In this document: positions 44,865 through 53,847 of the stretch, piece by piece
Layout: each line of letters opens with the position of its first letter
Numbering within the stretch: the stretch's first letter is position 1
Assembly: GCF_013376045.1 (NCBI RefSeq)
Contig: NZ_JABMJG010000001.1
Span: 1,054,001 to 1,118,000 of the forward strand
Direction: 5' to 3'
Length of the DNA stretch: 64,000 bases
Source of the DNA: Variovorax sp. SG517
GTDB taxonomy: Bacteria; Pseudomonadota; Gammaproteobacteria; Burkholderiales; Burkholderiaceae_C
The notes under the pieces: model-generated
Database searches by the model: none
What the model was told of the DNA's origin: nothing
Seen by the model: the letters and a program-made list of their open reading frames with translations, nothing else
Translations under genes and position numbers: made by a program

Positions 44865-47078
44865 ATGAAATACAAGATCCGGTCCTGCCGAGCGCTTCTG
44901 TGCGCGGCATTCGCATGCCTTGGCTTGCAGGGATGTGGAGGTGGCGAAAACGGCAGCGGCGGCGCAAGCGCGCCGATGGCAACGAGCGTCGGCACGGTCA
45001 AGAGCGCCAACGCAGTCGAGTCGGCGAAAGAGGCCATGCGGTCCGACGAAGCGGCATATCTCGTCGAGACCCAGCAATCGAGCGCTGCGACTTTTGATCG
45101 CCGAGCCGCCACCGCACTCTCGAACAGCCACGACCCACGCAGCGGCGTCTACTACCTCTACGCTGCCGACGGCACCAACGGCACACGCCAAAAGCTCGGC
45201 ATCAATTTCGACACCCGAAGCTACACGCTGACGGACGACCGCGGCCAGGCCACCTCCGGCACTTTCAGCGAAGACCCCGCGGAGCCGGGCACCTACGTCT
45301 TCGCAAGCAGCCGCATCACGAGCCCCGCCAACACGGCACGCTTCCGTCTCGCTCCAGATGCGGTCGTCGGCGCCTTTCCTTTCGAGAAACCTTGGTCGAA
45401 CCCCACGGCCTATCAGGTGATGCCGTTCGTCGCGGCACGCGCCTTCGTCACGGACCCGGTGCAACTCGATGGCAACTACAACAGCTTCGGCATCATCCGC
45501 AAGAGCGATGGAACGTCGGACTCGCAGGCTCTCACGATGCGCATCACGGGGCACGGCACAACGCTTGAAACGTGCTTCGGCTACCAGGACCTCCACAGCC
45601 TCGATTCCTGCCCCACCATCTTGAAGCGGACGTACGCCATCACGGCCTCGCCGGATTTCACGTGGGCGGGAACCAGCAGTTCGCCCGCCGACGTCCTCCA
45701 GTTCCGCATGGCCCGAATCGGCGGACAGAACATCCTGCTCTCGGGCGGGTACACCGACACAGCCCCCGACACCCGCGTCTTCCAGGTCGGCCTGCCGGAC
45801 GCCCCTGTCTCCGGTTGGACCCAGACCAGGTACATCGGCGCGGCAACCAATGGCAGTTGGGGAGCCAATGTCTTCGACAACTGGGACTCGATCCGCACAG
45901 CGGTCACGCCGGAAGGAACTGTCGATGAACTCAGCCTCCCGCTGGCATCGATCGGAAGACCGCAAGGCGTCCGGCTACTGAACTCCGCGGGCACCAAGAG
46001 GTACTACGCGATGTTCAACGGCACCCTTTCGGTCGTCATCGGGCGTCCCATCGAGAACGCCCGTGGCTACATGGAAGTCAGCCTTTACAAGGACAGCTGG
46101 AACGCCCGGAACGGACACTACACGGTGTTCACGACCAACGGCACCGAGCAGACGCTGGACATCGACTTCGACAAGAAGCTCTACACGATGACGGCCCCCG
46201 GTGGCGACGCAACCACAGGCACCTTCAGCGAAGACCCGAACGACCCCGGGACCTACATCTTCGCGAACAGGCGCATCACGGCCGCATCCAACACCGCGCG
46301 CTTCAGGACCAAGATCGACGCCATCGTCGGAGGATTTCCATTCGCTCTCTTCAAGTCGAATCCCGTCGCCTACGCGGTCCAGCCCTTCATTGCCGTACGC
46401 TCTTTCGTGACTCAAAGGAGCGGACTGGCCGGCACCTACGATGTGATCGTTACGGCGGGAGGCAGCAACAACCTCACGCATCCGGGTGCCTACTGGCAGC
46501 TCTACATCGATGCGGCGGGAACGGTCGCAAGGCAATGTCTCCCCGCGACCATAGCCTGTCTCCCTGAGGCGAGCCTGGGCGACTACGCCATCTCCCCAGG
46601 CGCGTCGCCTGGCATCTGGGTGTTTACCCGGGACGAAAAGACGTCTTTCACCGGACGAGTTGCCCGCATCGATGGCCGGAACGTCATGCTGCAGGCCTCG
46701 GAGTCCTACTCACCGTACATTGCGCCAAGCTCCCCGCTTTTCCCATACCCGATCTGGACACTCAACACCGGCTTTCCGCGGCCGACGGGTGTGACAAACC
46801 CCGTGTACTGGCCTGCGATGCGCATGCATATCGCCTCGACGGGGGGCACATTCGGAACCGCATCCCTCGACGCGACCCGCTACGCGACCAGCTACTCGCG
46901 GCCAGACGGCACTTCCGGCTCGCTGGCGCTCGAAATGCAGGGCATCTCAGGCAACGCGCAGGTGCGAGAAGGCACCGATAGCACCGGGACGAGATACCAG
47001 TTGGCCCAGAACGGTGTCATCGCGCTCATGCAGGCGCCATGGCCCTTCGACAACCTGCACATAGGCCTGGCCGACTGA
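44865..47078 (+). CDS. Two-unit lipoprotein, paralogue D
   Basis: 737 residues. ATG 44865 follows GAGGGAG; signal peptide with lipobox GLQGC and a GGG linker. Units about 90-412 and 413-737. Unit 1 is the closest relative of paralogue C unit 1 (NGTRQKLGINFDTRSYTLTD, EDPAEPGTYVFASSRIT, FRMARIGGQNILL) and shares W-G-A-N near its end; unit 2 has NGTEQTLDIDFDKKLYTMT, VGGFPF, RPDGTSGSLALEM and the terminal LHIGLAD. Cysteine pairs: x11 in unit 1, x6 in unit 2. The upstream in-frame start at 44820 gives a charged extension before the signal and is rejected. prfC follows 55 bases after the stop. Function unknown. Confidence 0.85.
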   Translation: MKYKIRSCRALLCAAFACLGLQGCGGGENGSGGASAPMATSVGTVKSANAVESAKEAMRSDEAAYLVETQQSSAATFDRRAATALSNSHDPRSGVYYLYAADGTNGTRQKLGINFDTRSYTLTDDRGQATSGTFSEDPAEPGTYVFASSRITSPANTARFRLAPDAVVGAFPFEKPWSNPTAYQVMPFVAARAFVTDPVQLDGNYNSFGIIRKSDGTSDSQALTMRITGHGTTLETCFGYQDLHSLDSCPTILKRTYAITASPDFTWAGTSSSPADVLQFRMARIGGQNILLSGGYTDTAPDTRVFQVGLPDAPVSGWTQTRYIGAATNGSWGANVFDNWDSIRTAVTPEGTVDELSLPLASIGRPQGVRLLNSAGTKRYYAMFNGTLSVVIGRPIENARGYMEVSLYKDSWNARNGHYTVFTTNGTEQTLDIDFDKKLYTMTAPGGDATTGTFSEDPNDPGTYIFANRRITAASNTARFRTKIDAIVGGFPFALFKSNPVAYAVQPFIAVRSFVTQRSGLAGTYDVIVTAGGSNNLTHPGAYWQLYIDAAGTVARQCLPATIACLPEASLGDYAISPGASPGIWVFTRDEKTSFTGRVARIDGRNVMLQASESYSPYIAPSSPLFPYPIWTLNTGFPRPTGVTNPVYWPAMRMHIASTGGTFGTASLDATRYATSYSRPDGTSGSLALEMQGISGNAQVREGTDSTGTRYQLAQNGVIALMQAPWPFDNLHIGLAD

Positions 47079-47133
47079 CCCGTCCGACCGCTTCGGCCCA
47101 GTCTGCGAAAATCACGGGTTCTTGGAGTTCCCC

Positions 47134-48768
47134 GTGTCATCGCCCTTCGTAGCCGAAACCCGCCGCCGCCGCACCTTCGCGATCATTTCCCACCCTGACG
47201 CCGGCAAGACCACGCTGACCGAAAAGCTGCTGCTTTTCTCCGGCGCGATCCAGATCGCCGGCTCGGTGAAGGCCCGCAAGGCCTCGCGCCATGCCACCTC
47301 CGACTGGATGGAGATCGAGAAGCAGCGCGGCATCTCGGTGGCCTCGTCGGTGATGCAGATGGTCTACCGCGACCACGTCATCAACCTGCTCGACACGCCC
47401 GGCCACAAGGACTTCTCCGAAGACACCTACCGCGTGCTCACCGCCGTCGACTCGGCGCTGATGGTGATCGACGCGGCCAACGGCGTGGAAGCGCAGACGC
47501 GGCGGCTGATCGAGGTCTGCCGCCAGCGCGACACGCCCATCATCACCTTCGTCAACAAGATGGACCGCGAAGTGCGCGAGCCGCTGGACATACTCGACGA
47601 GGTGGAGCGCGAGCTCGGCATGCCCTGCGTGCCCATGACCTGGCCGGTGGGCCAGGGCAAGAGCTTCCGCGGGATCATGAACCTGCGCACGCAGGCGATG
47701 ACGGTGTTCGAGTCGGGCAGCGAGCGCCTGCCGCAGGACTTCGAGACCATTGCGCTTTCCGAGCGCGACACGCTGGTCAAGCGCTTCGGCGCCGACTTCG
47801 AGACCGCCATGGAAAGCATGGAGCTCGCCACCGGCGCGTCGCCCGCCTGGGACCGCGAGGCCTTCCTGGCCGGCAAGCAGACGCCCGTGTTTTTCGGCTC
47901 CGGTGTGAACAACTTCGGCGTGATGGAGGTGCTCGACGCGCTGGTCGACCTGGCGCCCTCGCCACGCTCGCGCGTCAGCACCACGCTGGTCAACCGCCAG
48001 CCGGTGACCAAGGAGATCCAGCCCGAGGACAAGGACTTCGCGGGCGTGGTCTTCAAGGTGCAGGCCAACATGGACGCCAACCACCGCGACCGCATCGCCT
48101 TCGTGCGCATGGCCTCGGGCAAGTACACGCCGGGCATGAAGCTGAAGGTGCAGCGCACCGCCAAGGAACTGCGCCCCACCAGCGTCGTGACCTTCATGAG
48201 CCAGCGCCGCGAGGCGGTGGAAGAGGCCTACGCGGGCGACATCGTGGGCTTCACCACCCACGGCGGCGTGCAGCTGGGCGACACCATCACCGACGGCGCC
48301 AGCCTGCAGTTCACCGGCCTGCCCTTCTTCGCGCCCGAGCTCTTCATGACCGTGATCCTGAAGAACCCGCTGCGCACCAAGCAGCTGCAGCAGGGCCTGG
48401 CCCAGCTCGGCGAGGAAGGCGCGATCCAGGTCTTCCGCCCCGAGATCGGCGGCCCGATGCTTCTGGGCGCGGTCGGCCAACTGCAGTTCGAAGTGGTGCA
48501 GCACCGCCTGAAGGCCGAGTACGACGCCGACGTGCGGCTCGAAGGCTGCCAGTACACGGGCGCGCGCTGGATCACGGCCGACACGCCGGCCGAGCTGCGC
48601 GAGTTCGTGAACGCTTACCCGCAGCGCATGGCGAAGGACGCGGCGGATACGCTGGCCTTTTTGTGCACGTCGCCTTACGACGTTCGGCTGGCGCAGGAGC
48701 GGTTTCCGAAGATCCACTTCCATCCGCTGCGCGAGCATGCGGGGTTGGCGCTGCAGAGCGCGGGCTGA
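47134..48768 (+). CDS. prfC: Peptide chain release factor 3
   Basis: 544 residues, GTG start with GGAG just upstream. GTPase that recycles RF1/RF2 from the ribosome after termination. G-motifs intact: FAIISHPDAGKTTLTEKLL, RGISVASSV (switch I), NLLDTPGHKDFSEDTYR, FVNKMDREVREP. Domain II has FAGVVFKVQANMDANHRDR, and the C-terminal domain ends SPYDVRLAQERFPKIHFHPL. Length normal. The TTG four codons upstream is a possible alternative start. Confidence 0.97.
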   Translation: MSSPFVAETRRRRTFAIISHPDAGKTTLTEKLLLFSGAIQIAGSVKARKASRHATSDWMEIEKQRGISVASSVMQMVYRDHVINLLDTPGHKDFSEDTYRVLTAVDSALMVIDAANGVEAQTRRLIEVCRQRDTPIITFVNKMDREVREPLDILDEVERELGMPCVPMTWPVGQGKSFRGIMNLRTQAMTVFESGSERLPQDFETIALSERDTLVKRFGADFETAMESMELATGASPAWDREAFLAGKQTPVFFGSGVNNFGVMEVLDALVDLAPSPRSRVSTTLVNRQPVTKEIQPEDKDFAGVVFKVQANMDANHRDRIAFVRMASGKYTPGMKLKVQRTAKELRPTSVVTFMSQRREAVEEAYAGDIVGFTTHGGVQLGDTITDGASLQFTGLPFFAPELFMTVILKNPLRTKQLQQGLAQLGEEGAIQVFRPEIGGPMLLGAVGQLQFEVVQHRLKAEYDADVRLEGCQYTGARWITADTPAELREFVNAYPQRMAKDAADTLAFLCTSPYDVRLAQERFPKIHFHPLREHAGLALQSAG

Positions 48769-48782
48769 GCACCTGGACCGGG

Positions 48783-49604
48783 TCAGCTCCCGGTCGACGC
48801 ATAGCGGCGCAACCCGACGCGCCACACCCCGAACGCCGCCGCCAGGAACACGAACCCCGCGAGCGGCGACACCAGCCCCACCCACGCCGGCGCCCCCAGC
48901 GGATCGGCCTTCCCCAGGATCGCCAGCACCGGGTAGTACGCCACGCAGGCCAGCGGCACGATGAAGGTCAGCACGCGCCGGAACCAGCGCGCATAGAGCG
49001 CCAGCGGATACTGCGCCGCCTGCACGCCGCCGTAGGTCAGCACGTTCGCGATCTCGAGGCTCTCGACGGTCCAGAAGGCCAGGGTGCCCTGCAGCACCAG
49101 AATGCCGAGGAACAGCGCCACGCCGCCCGCGATGGCGAGCAGCGCGATGGCGACGGCGCCCGGCGTCCACGCGATGCCCATCTCCTGTGTCGCGAACGCC
49201 ACCATCGCCAGCCCCTGCATCAGCCGGCCCAGGCGGCTGATGCGGAAGTCGTTGCCCATCAGCTGCAGCGCGAGCGGACGAGGCCGTAGCAGCAGGCGGT
49301 CGAAGGCGCCGGTGCGCAAAAACTCGGTGCCGAGCACGTCGAAGCCGCGGCCCAGCGCATCGGCCAGCGCGAACATGCAGTTCACCAGGCCGTAGAACAA
49401 CGCCACTTCGCCGATGCGCCAGCCCTGCACGTCGCCGAAGCGGTGGAACAGCGCCCACACGGCGACAACCTCGATGCCGGTGCCGAGGAACTGGCCGACG
49501 GTCAGCATCAGCGCCGAGGCGGGGTAGCGCGCCTGGCCGCCGAGGGAGGCGCCCACCAGCCGGAAGAAGAGCGGAAGCGATCCCATTGCCCTCACCACCT
49601 TCAT
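48783..49604 (-). CDS. ABC-2 type exporter permease, subunit 2
   Basis: 273 residues, about six hydrophobic helices. Permease of the ABC-2 type (DUF990/ABC2_membrane_6 look): FFRLVGASLGGQARYPASALM near the start, GTEFLRTGAFDRLLLRPRPL, then LQGTLAFWTVESLEIANVLTYGGVQAAQYPL and a conserved FIVPLACVAYYPVLAILGK. It overlaps the stop of the other permease by four bases. With that permease and the ATPase it forms a heterodimeric exporter. Substrate unknown. The longer frame to 50537 is a shadow of the neighbour and is rejected. Confidence 0.9.
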   Translation of the reverse strand: MKVVRAMGSLPLFFRLVGASLGGQARYPASALMLTVGQFLGTGIEVVAVWALFHRFGDVQGWRIGEVALFYGLVNCMFALADALGRGFDVLGTEFLRTGAFDRLLLRPRPLALQLMGNDFRISRLGRLMQGLAMVAFATQEMGIAWTPGAVAIALLAIAGGVALFLGILVLQGTLAFWTVESLEIANVLTYGGVQAAQYPLALYARWFRRVLTFIVPLACVAYYPVLAILGKADPLGAPAWVGLVSPLAGFVFLAAAFGVWRVGLRRYASTGS

Positions 49605-50452
49605 CCGCCCTGCACCTGCAGCCCGCGCATGGTGCGGCCCATCGCCAGGTGCCCCAGCGCCACGAGCACCGCGATCCAGAAGGCCTGCAGACCGAGTCCT
49701 CCCACCGCCTGCCAGCCCTGCAGCTGCCCGAAGTAGAGCCGCGCCGGAATGTCCATCAGCCCGGCCAGCGGCTGCAGCAGCAGCGCGGTCTGCCAAGCGT
49801 CGGGCAGCATCGCGAGCGGCAGCAGGTTGCCCGAGAACACGATGACCACCGGCGTGGCGACCGCGCTGATGCCGCGTTCGTTGAGTGCGGCGGTGGCGGC
49901 CACGTTCAGCAGCATCACCATCGACGTCGACAGCAGCAGCGCGAGCACGGCCGAGAGCACGAAGGCGAGCCCCGCCGCCACGCCCGCAGGCAGCTGCCAG
50001 GCCCACTCGCCCAGCCCGAGCACCGGCAGCGCGACCATCGCGAAGGCCGCCATCAGCGCCACGCGCGGCAGCACGCGCGCGGCGATCCAGCCGGCGCTGC
50101 GCGCGAACCACAGCGCGTAGGCGTCGACGGGCCGCAGGCGGTCGTAGGCGACGGCGCCGGTGCGCACCGCCTGTGCCACTTCCGGGTCGCCCAGCCAGGG
50201 CAGCAGCACGAGCAGCCCCTGCGCGAGCCAGGTGTAGGTGATGGCCTGGGCGAGCGACATCGGCGTGCTCGCCCCCGTCGTGGCCGCGTGGCCGTAGAAG
50301 GCCGCGAACACCATCACCTTGATGCCGCCCCACCAGCACTGCGTGGCGAAGCCGGCGAGCGCGGCGGTGCGGTACTGCAGCATCTGCTGGAAGCGTGATG
50401 CGAAGGCGGCGATGTAGGGCCGCGCAAGATCGTGCGTGCACATCGCCGTCAT
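49601..50452 (-). CDS. ABC-2 type exporter permease, subunit 1
   Basis: 283 residues, about six hydrophobic helices. First permease of the three-gene exporter: YIAAFASRFQQMLQYRTAALAGF at the start, ITYTWLAQGLLVLLPW, VRTGAVAYDRLRPVDAYALW, GVAAGLAFVLSAVLALLLSTSM and PLAGLMDIPARLYFGQL. The pattern of DxxRxGxVxxDLLRP-like loop in both permeases is typical of this ABC-2 subfamily. Its start overlaps the ATPase stop by four bases, and the order ATPase-permease-permease is standard. Substrate unknown. Confidence 0.9.
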   Translation of the reverse strand: MTAMCTHDLARPYIAAFASRFQQMLQYRTAALAGFATQCWWGGIKVMVFAAFYGHAATTGASTPMSLAQAITYTWLAQGLLVLLPWLGDPEVAQAVRTGAVAYDRLRPVDAYALWFARSAGWIAARVLPRVALMAAFAMVALPVLGLGEWAWQLPAGVAAGLAFVLSAVLALLLSTSMVMLLNVAATAALNERGISAVATPVVIVFSGNLLPLAMLPDAWQTALLLQPLAGLMDIPARLYFGQLQGWQAVGGLGLQAFWIAVLVALGHLAMGRTMRGLQVQGG

Positions 50453-51444
50453 GCCTCAGCCGCTCCGTGCATGGCGTAGAAGCGCGCGATGACGGCCTCG
50501 ATCGCCAGGCCTTCGAGGCGGATGTCCTCCACCGCATGCGCGGCGGCGATGCGCGCGATCAGCGCGGGCGCCGCAGTGCGGGCCGGGTCGAAATCGAGCA
50601 CCAGCGTCTGGCCGTCGCGCGAATGCACCCGCGCGCCTTCCACCTGCGCGGGCAGTTCGGCACCCTGCGCGAAGTCGACCACCAGGCGGCGCTCGGCCAT
50701 CACCTGCGCGCGCAGCGCCTCGACCGGGCTGTCGGCCAGCACGCGGCCGTGGCCGACGATGATCACGCGGCGGGCCAGCGCCTCGATGTCGTGCATGTCG
50801 TGCGTGGTCAGCAGCACGGTGGTGCCGCGCTCGCTGTTGGCGCGGCGCACGAAGTCGCGCACGGCCAGCTTGGAAGGTGCGTCGAGGCCGATGGTGGGCT
50901 CGTCGAGAAAGAGAATGTCCGGCTCGTGCAGCAGCGCCGCCGCGATCTCCGCGCGCATGCGCTGGCCCAGCGAGAGCTGCCGCACCGGCTGCGCGAGCAC
51001 GCGCTCCAGGTTCAGCAGCGCCACCAGCTCGTCGCGCGTGCGGCGATAGCGTGCCGGGTCCACGCGGTAGATGTCGCGCAGCAGGTCGAAGCCGTCGCCC
51101 ACGGGCAGGTCCCACCACAGCTGCGTGCGCTGGCCGAAGACCACGCCGATGCGCGCCACGTGGCGCTCGCGGTCGGCGAAGGGGTCGCGCCCGTCGATCT
51201 CCACGCGCCCGCCGTCGGGCCGCAGGATGCCCGAGAGGATCTTGATGGTGGTCGACTTGCCAGCGCCGTTCGGTCCGATGAAGCCCAGCAGCTCGCCGCG
51301 CTCCAGCGCGAACGACACGCCCGACAGCGCCTCCACCGTGCGGTGGCGGCGCCGCACGAGGCCGCGCAGCGCACCGATCACGCCCGGGTCGCGTTCGGAA
51401 ATGCGGTAGGTCTTGCGAAGGTCGTCGACGAGGATGTGGGGCAT
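50449..51444 (-). CDS. ABC-2 exporter ATP-binding protein
   Basis: 331 residues. ATPase of the exporter encoded downstream. Walker A GPNGAGKST, Q-loop FGQRTQLWWDLPV (typical of this subfamily), signature LSLGQRMRAEIAAALL, Walker B ILFLDEPTIGLD and the switch TTHDMHDIEAL. A C-terminal domain of about 90 residues (VMAERRLVVDFAQGAELPAQ onward) is normal for ABC-2 ATPases of this kind. Heads the operon on the minus strand; the divergent HAD gene starts 95 bases away. Confidence 0.94.
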   Translation of the reverse strand: MPHILVDDLRKTYRISERDPGVIGALRGLVRRRHRTVEALSGVSFALERGELLGFIGPNGAGKSTTIKILSGILRPDGGRVEIDGRDPFADRERHVARIGVVFGQRTQLWWDLPVGDGFDLLRDIYRVDPARYRRTRDELVALLNLERVLAQPVRQLSLGQRMRAEIAAALLHEPDILFLDEPTIGLDAPSKLAVRDFVRRANSERGTTVLLTTHDMHDIEALARRVIIVGHGRVLADSPVEALRAQVMAERRLVVDFAQGAELPAQVEGARVHSRDGQTLVLDFDPARTAAPALIARIAAAHAVEDIRLEGLAIEAVIARFYAMHGAAEA

Positions 51445-51539
51445 GGAAGGCGCCGCGCCGGCCTCGATGGCACGGCGGGGGCGGGATGCTACACGAAAGC
51501 GCCGGTACGATCGCCGCTCCTTTTCGCATTCTTTCCGCC

Positions 51540-52370
51540 ATGCCTTCGCAGCCGCCTTCCCTGCCCTCCTCGCCTCATCATCTGCTGCCGCTGGCCGACT
51601 GGCCCGAGACTGCGCGTGCCGGGCTTATCGGCGTGTTCACCGACATCGACGACACGCTAACGCACGAGGGCGCGATCACGCCAGATGCATTGCAGGCGCT
51701 GGGCGACCTCAAGGCCGCAGGCCTCTCGGTGGTGGCGATCACGGGCCGGCCAGTCGGCTGGAGCCTGCCCTTCGTCAACGCCTGGCCGGTCGATGCCATC
51801 GTGGCCGAGAACGGCGCGGTCGCGCTGCTGCCCTCGGCCGATGGCAAGGTCGAGAAGCGCTACCAGCAGGACGAGCCCACGCGCGCGGCCAACTTCGCGC
51901 GCATGCAGGCGGTGCTGGAGCGCATCGAGCGCGAGCTGCCGGGCGTGGGCCGCGCCACCGACTCGCCGGGGCGCGAGACCGACATCGCCATCGACCACAG
52001 CGAGTTCGTGCAATTGAGCGACGCCACCATCGCGCAGGTGGTGGCGCTGATGCGCGGCGAGGGCATGCACGCCACCGTGAGCAGCATCCACGTCAACGGT
52101 TGGTACGGCGACAACGACAAGCTCGAAGGCGCGCGCTGGATCGTGCGCGAGCTGTGGGGCCGCGCGCTCGACGCCGAGACGGACCGCTGGGCCTACGTGG
52201 GCGACTCCACCAACGACCAGCTGATGTTCCGCAGCTTCGCGCACAGCATCGGCGTGGCGAACGTCGCGCGCTTCGTGCCGCAGCTCGAGCACCTGCCGCA
52301 CTACGTGACGCAGGCCGAGCGCGGGACGGGCTTCGCCGAGGCGGCGCGCGCGATTCTCTCGGCGCGCTGA
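51540..52370 (+). CDS. HAD-IIB family sugar-phosphatase-like hydrolase
   Basis: 276 residues. HAD hydrolase with cap type C2B (SPP/MPGP/Cof group). Motif I FTDIDDTLT with the nucleophilic aspartate, motif II VAITGRPVGW, a lysine before the C-terminal part (KLEGARWIVREL) and motif IV YVGDSTNDQLMFRSF. The cap lies between about 110 and 210. Family members dephosphorylate sugar phosphates such as mannosyl-3-phosphoglycerate or sucrose phosphate; substrate not deducible here. ATG 51540 is chosen; the upstream extension is weak. Confidence 0.88.
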   Translation: MPSQPPSLPSSPHHLLPLADWPETARAGLIGVFTDIDDTLTHEGAITPDALQALGDLKAAGLSVVAITGRPVGWSLPFVNAWPVDAIVAENGAVALLPSADGKVEKRYQQDEPTRAANFARMQAVLERIERELPGVGRATDSPGRETDIAIDHSEFVQLSDATIAQVVALMRGEGMHATVSSIHVNGWYGDNDKLEGARWIVRELWGRALDAETDRWAYVGDSTNDQLMFRSFAHSIGVANVARFVPQLEHLPHYVTQAERGTGFAEAARAILSAR

Positions 52371-52491
52371 GGCCTGCTCACGGACGAGCGGCGGCGGCAG
52401 ATGGAATGCCGGTAGCGTCGTCGTTGGTGATTGGGGCTTCGAGCCAGAAGCCCAGACCCGACCATTGCTCGACCCGAACCGATCCCGCCGC

Positions 52492-53757
52492 TCAGTCACT
52501 CACAGGCAGCTCGCGCCGCATCCGACGCAGCAAGGCCCACTGGCTCCAGGTGCCGAAGGCCGCAATCAGCAGCAGCGCCCCTGCATAGCCTTCGGCCGTG
52601 TTCAGCAATCCCAGCGGCGCCACCAGGAAGCCCGCGAGCATCGCAGGCAGGCTGAACGCGAGGTAGCTCACCACGAAGATCGCCGCGAACAGTTCGCCGC
52701 GCTCGTGCGATTGCGCCATCGGCGCCAGCGTCTGCACCAGCGCCGAGAACGCGCCGCCGAAGCCGATGCCCGCCACCGCCGTGCCGATGAAGAAGAGCGC
52801 GAGCGAGCGCGTCGCGAGCGCAGCCAGCAGCAGCACCAGCCCGAGCGCGATGCTGGCCATGCCGGCGATGGCCGGCCGCGGTGCCGCGAAGCGGCCGAGC
52901 AGCGTCGGCGCGATGGCTCCCATGCCCGAGAGCACCGCCACGGTCAGGCCGTTGACCACGCCGTTGTCGATGCCGAACACGTGCAGCATCAGCGAAGGCG
53001 CCAGCGACAGGTACAGCCCGCCGAGTGCCCACACCACGACGAACACCGGCAGCCCGCGCGCGAACTCGGCGCGGGCCTTGGCGGGAATGGACACGCGCGG
53101 CACCAGCGAGGCAAGCGCGCCGGCGCGCGGCGTGACCGTCTCGGGCATCCACAGCACCACGGCTGCGCCCAGCGCGAACACGGCGGCCAGCACGCCGAAC
53201 ACCAGCATCACCGGCTGCACCGAGAACTTCACCGCCACGCCCGTCAGCAGCGCGCCCAGCGCAAGGCCCGCGAGCGGCGACACGCTAGTGATCAGCGCGC
53301 CCAGCCGCTTGCGCGAAGCCGGCGCCGCCTCGACCACCGCCGCACTCAGCGCGCCGCTCGCGATGCCGGTGGCGATGCCCTGCACCACGCGCGCGACGAT
53401 CAGCCCGCCGATGCCGTTCGCGAGCAGGAAGAGCCCCATCGCCACCGCCTGAAGCACCAGCGCCGCCAGCACCACCGGGCGCCGCCCGATGTGGTCCGAC
53501 AGCGAACCCGCCACCAGCAGCGACACCAGCAGCGCGATCGCGTAGACCGCGAAGGCCACCGTGAGCAGCGAGGACGAGAAGTGCCAGGCGTGCTGGAACA
53601 CCACGAAGAGCGGCGAAGGCGCGGCCGCCGCGAAGAAGAAGGCGAACAGCACCGCCGCCAGCAGCGGAAAGGCTGCGCGCTGAGGCAGACGCCACGGCCT
53701 GGAGCGGGCGGCGATCTCGGCGGTGGCGGAAGCGAGTTCGGGGCAGGAGGACGGCAT
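52492..53757 (-). CDS. MFS transporter (AraJ/YdhP-like DHA1 exporter)
   Basis: 421 residues, 12 hydrophobic helices. Drug or small-metabolite exporter of the inner membrane: SPLFVVFQHAWHFSSSLLTV in helix 1-2, GSLSDHIGRRPVVLAAL after helix 2 (motif A), GIATGIASGALSAAVVEAAP, SPLAGLALGALLTGV in the helix 5 region. Divergent from a TetR gene with two matching palindromes between them, so the TetR protein probably represses it. Substrate unknown. Confidence 0.88.
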   Translation of the reverse strand: MPSSCPELASATAEIAARSRPWRLPQRAAFPLLAAVLFAFFFAAAAPSPLFVVFQHAWHFSSSLLTVAFAVYAIALLVSLLVAGSLSDHIGRRPVVLAALVLQAVAMGLFLLANGIGGLIVARVVQGIATGIASGALSAAVVEAAPASRKRLGALITSVSPLAGLALGALLTGVAVKFSVQPVMLVFGVLAAVFALGAAVVLWMPETVTPRAGALASLVPRVSIPAKARAEFARGLPVFVVVWALGGLYLSLAPSLMLHVFGIDNGVVNGLTVAVLSGMGAIAPTLLGRFAAPRPAIAGMASIALGLVLLLAALATRSLALFFIGTAVAGIGFGGAFSALVQTLAPMAQSHERGELFAAIFVVSYLAFSLPAMLAGFLVAPLGLLNTAEGYAGALLLIAAFGTWSQWALLRRMRRELPVSD

Positions 53758-53766
53758 GGCGAATCC

Positions 53767-53788
53767 TTAACGCAACTTTTTTTGCTTT
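53767..53788. promoter_or_regulatory. TetR operator, site 1 (MFS side)
   Basis: TTAACGCAACTTTTTTTGCT-type site with a GCAA-N6-TTGC palindrome (53772-53785), 10 bases from the MFS start codon. It is an inverted copy of site 2, with the same flanking TTAAC. Probably binds the divergent TetR repressor. Confidence 0.65.
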
Positions 53789-53814
53789 TGTGATTCTAGA
53801 ACTGTAAATCCACT

Positions 53815-53836
53815 AAAGCAAATATCTTTGCGTTAA
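53815..53836. promoter_or_regulatory. TetR operator, site 2 (regulator side)
   Basis: Inverted copy of site 1: GCAAATATCTTTGC (53818-53831, GCAA-N6-TTGC) with GTTAA outside, 12 bases before the TetR start. Centres of the two sites are 46 bases apart. Confidence 0.65.
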
Positions 53837-53847
53837 AGTTCATCGCC

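Noticed and set aside
40257..47078. Calling the lipoproteins adhesins, autotransporters or secretion-system parts
   Set aside because: No autotransporter barrel, Ig-like, VCBS or hemagglutinin motif, and no secretion genes nearby. Unknown function is the honest call.
47137..49458. 773-codon minus-strand frame across prfC
   Set aside because: Shadow of prfC and the ABC permease; no motifs, no ribosome binding site.
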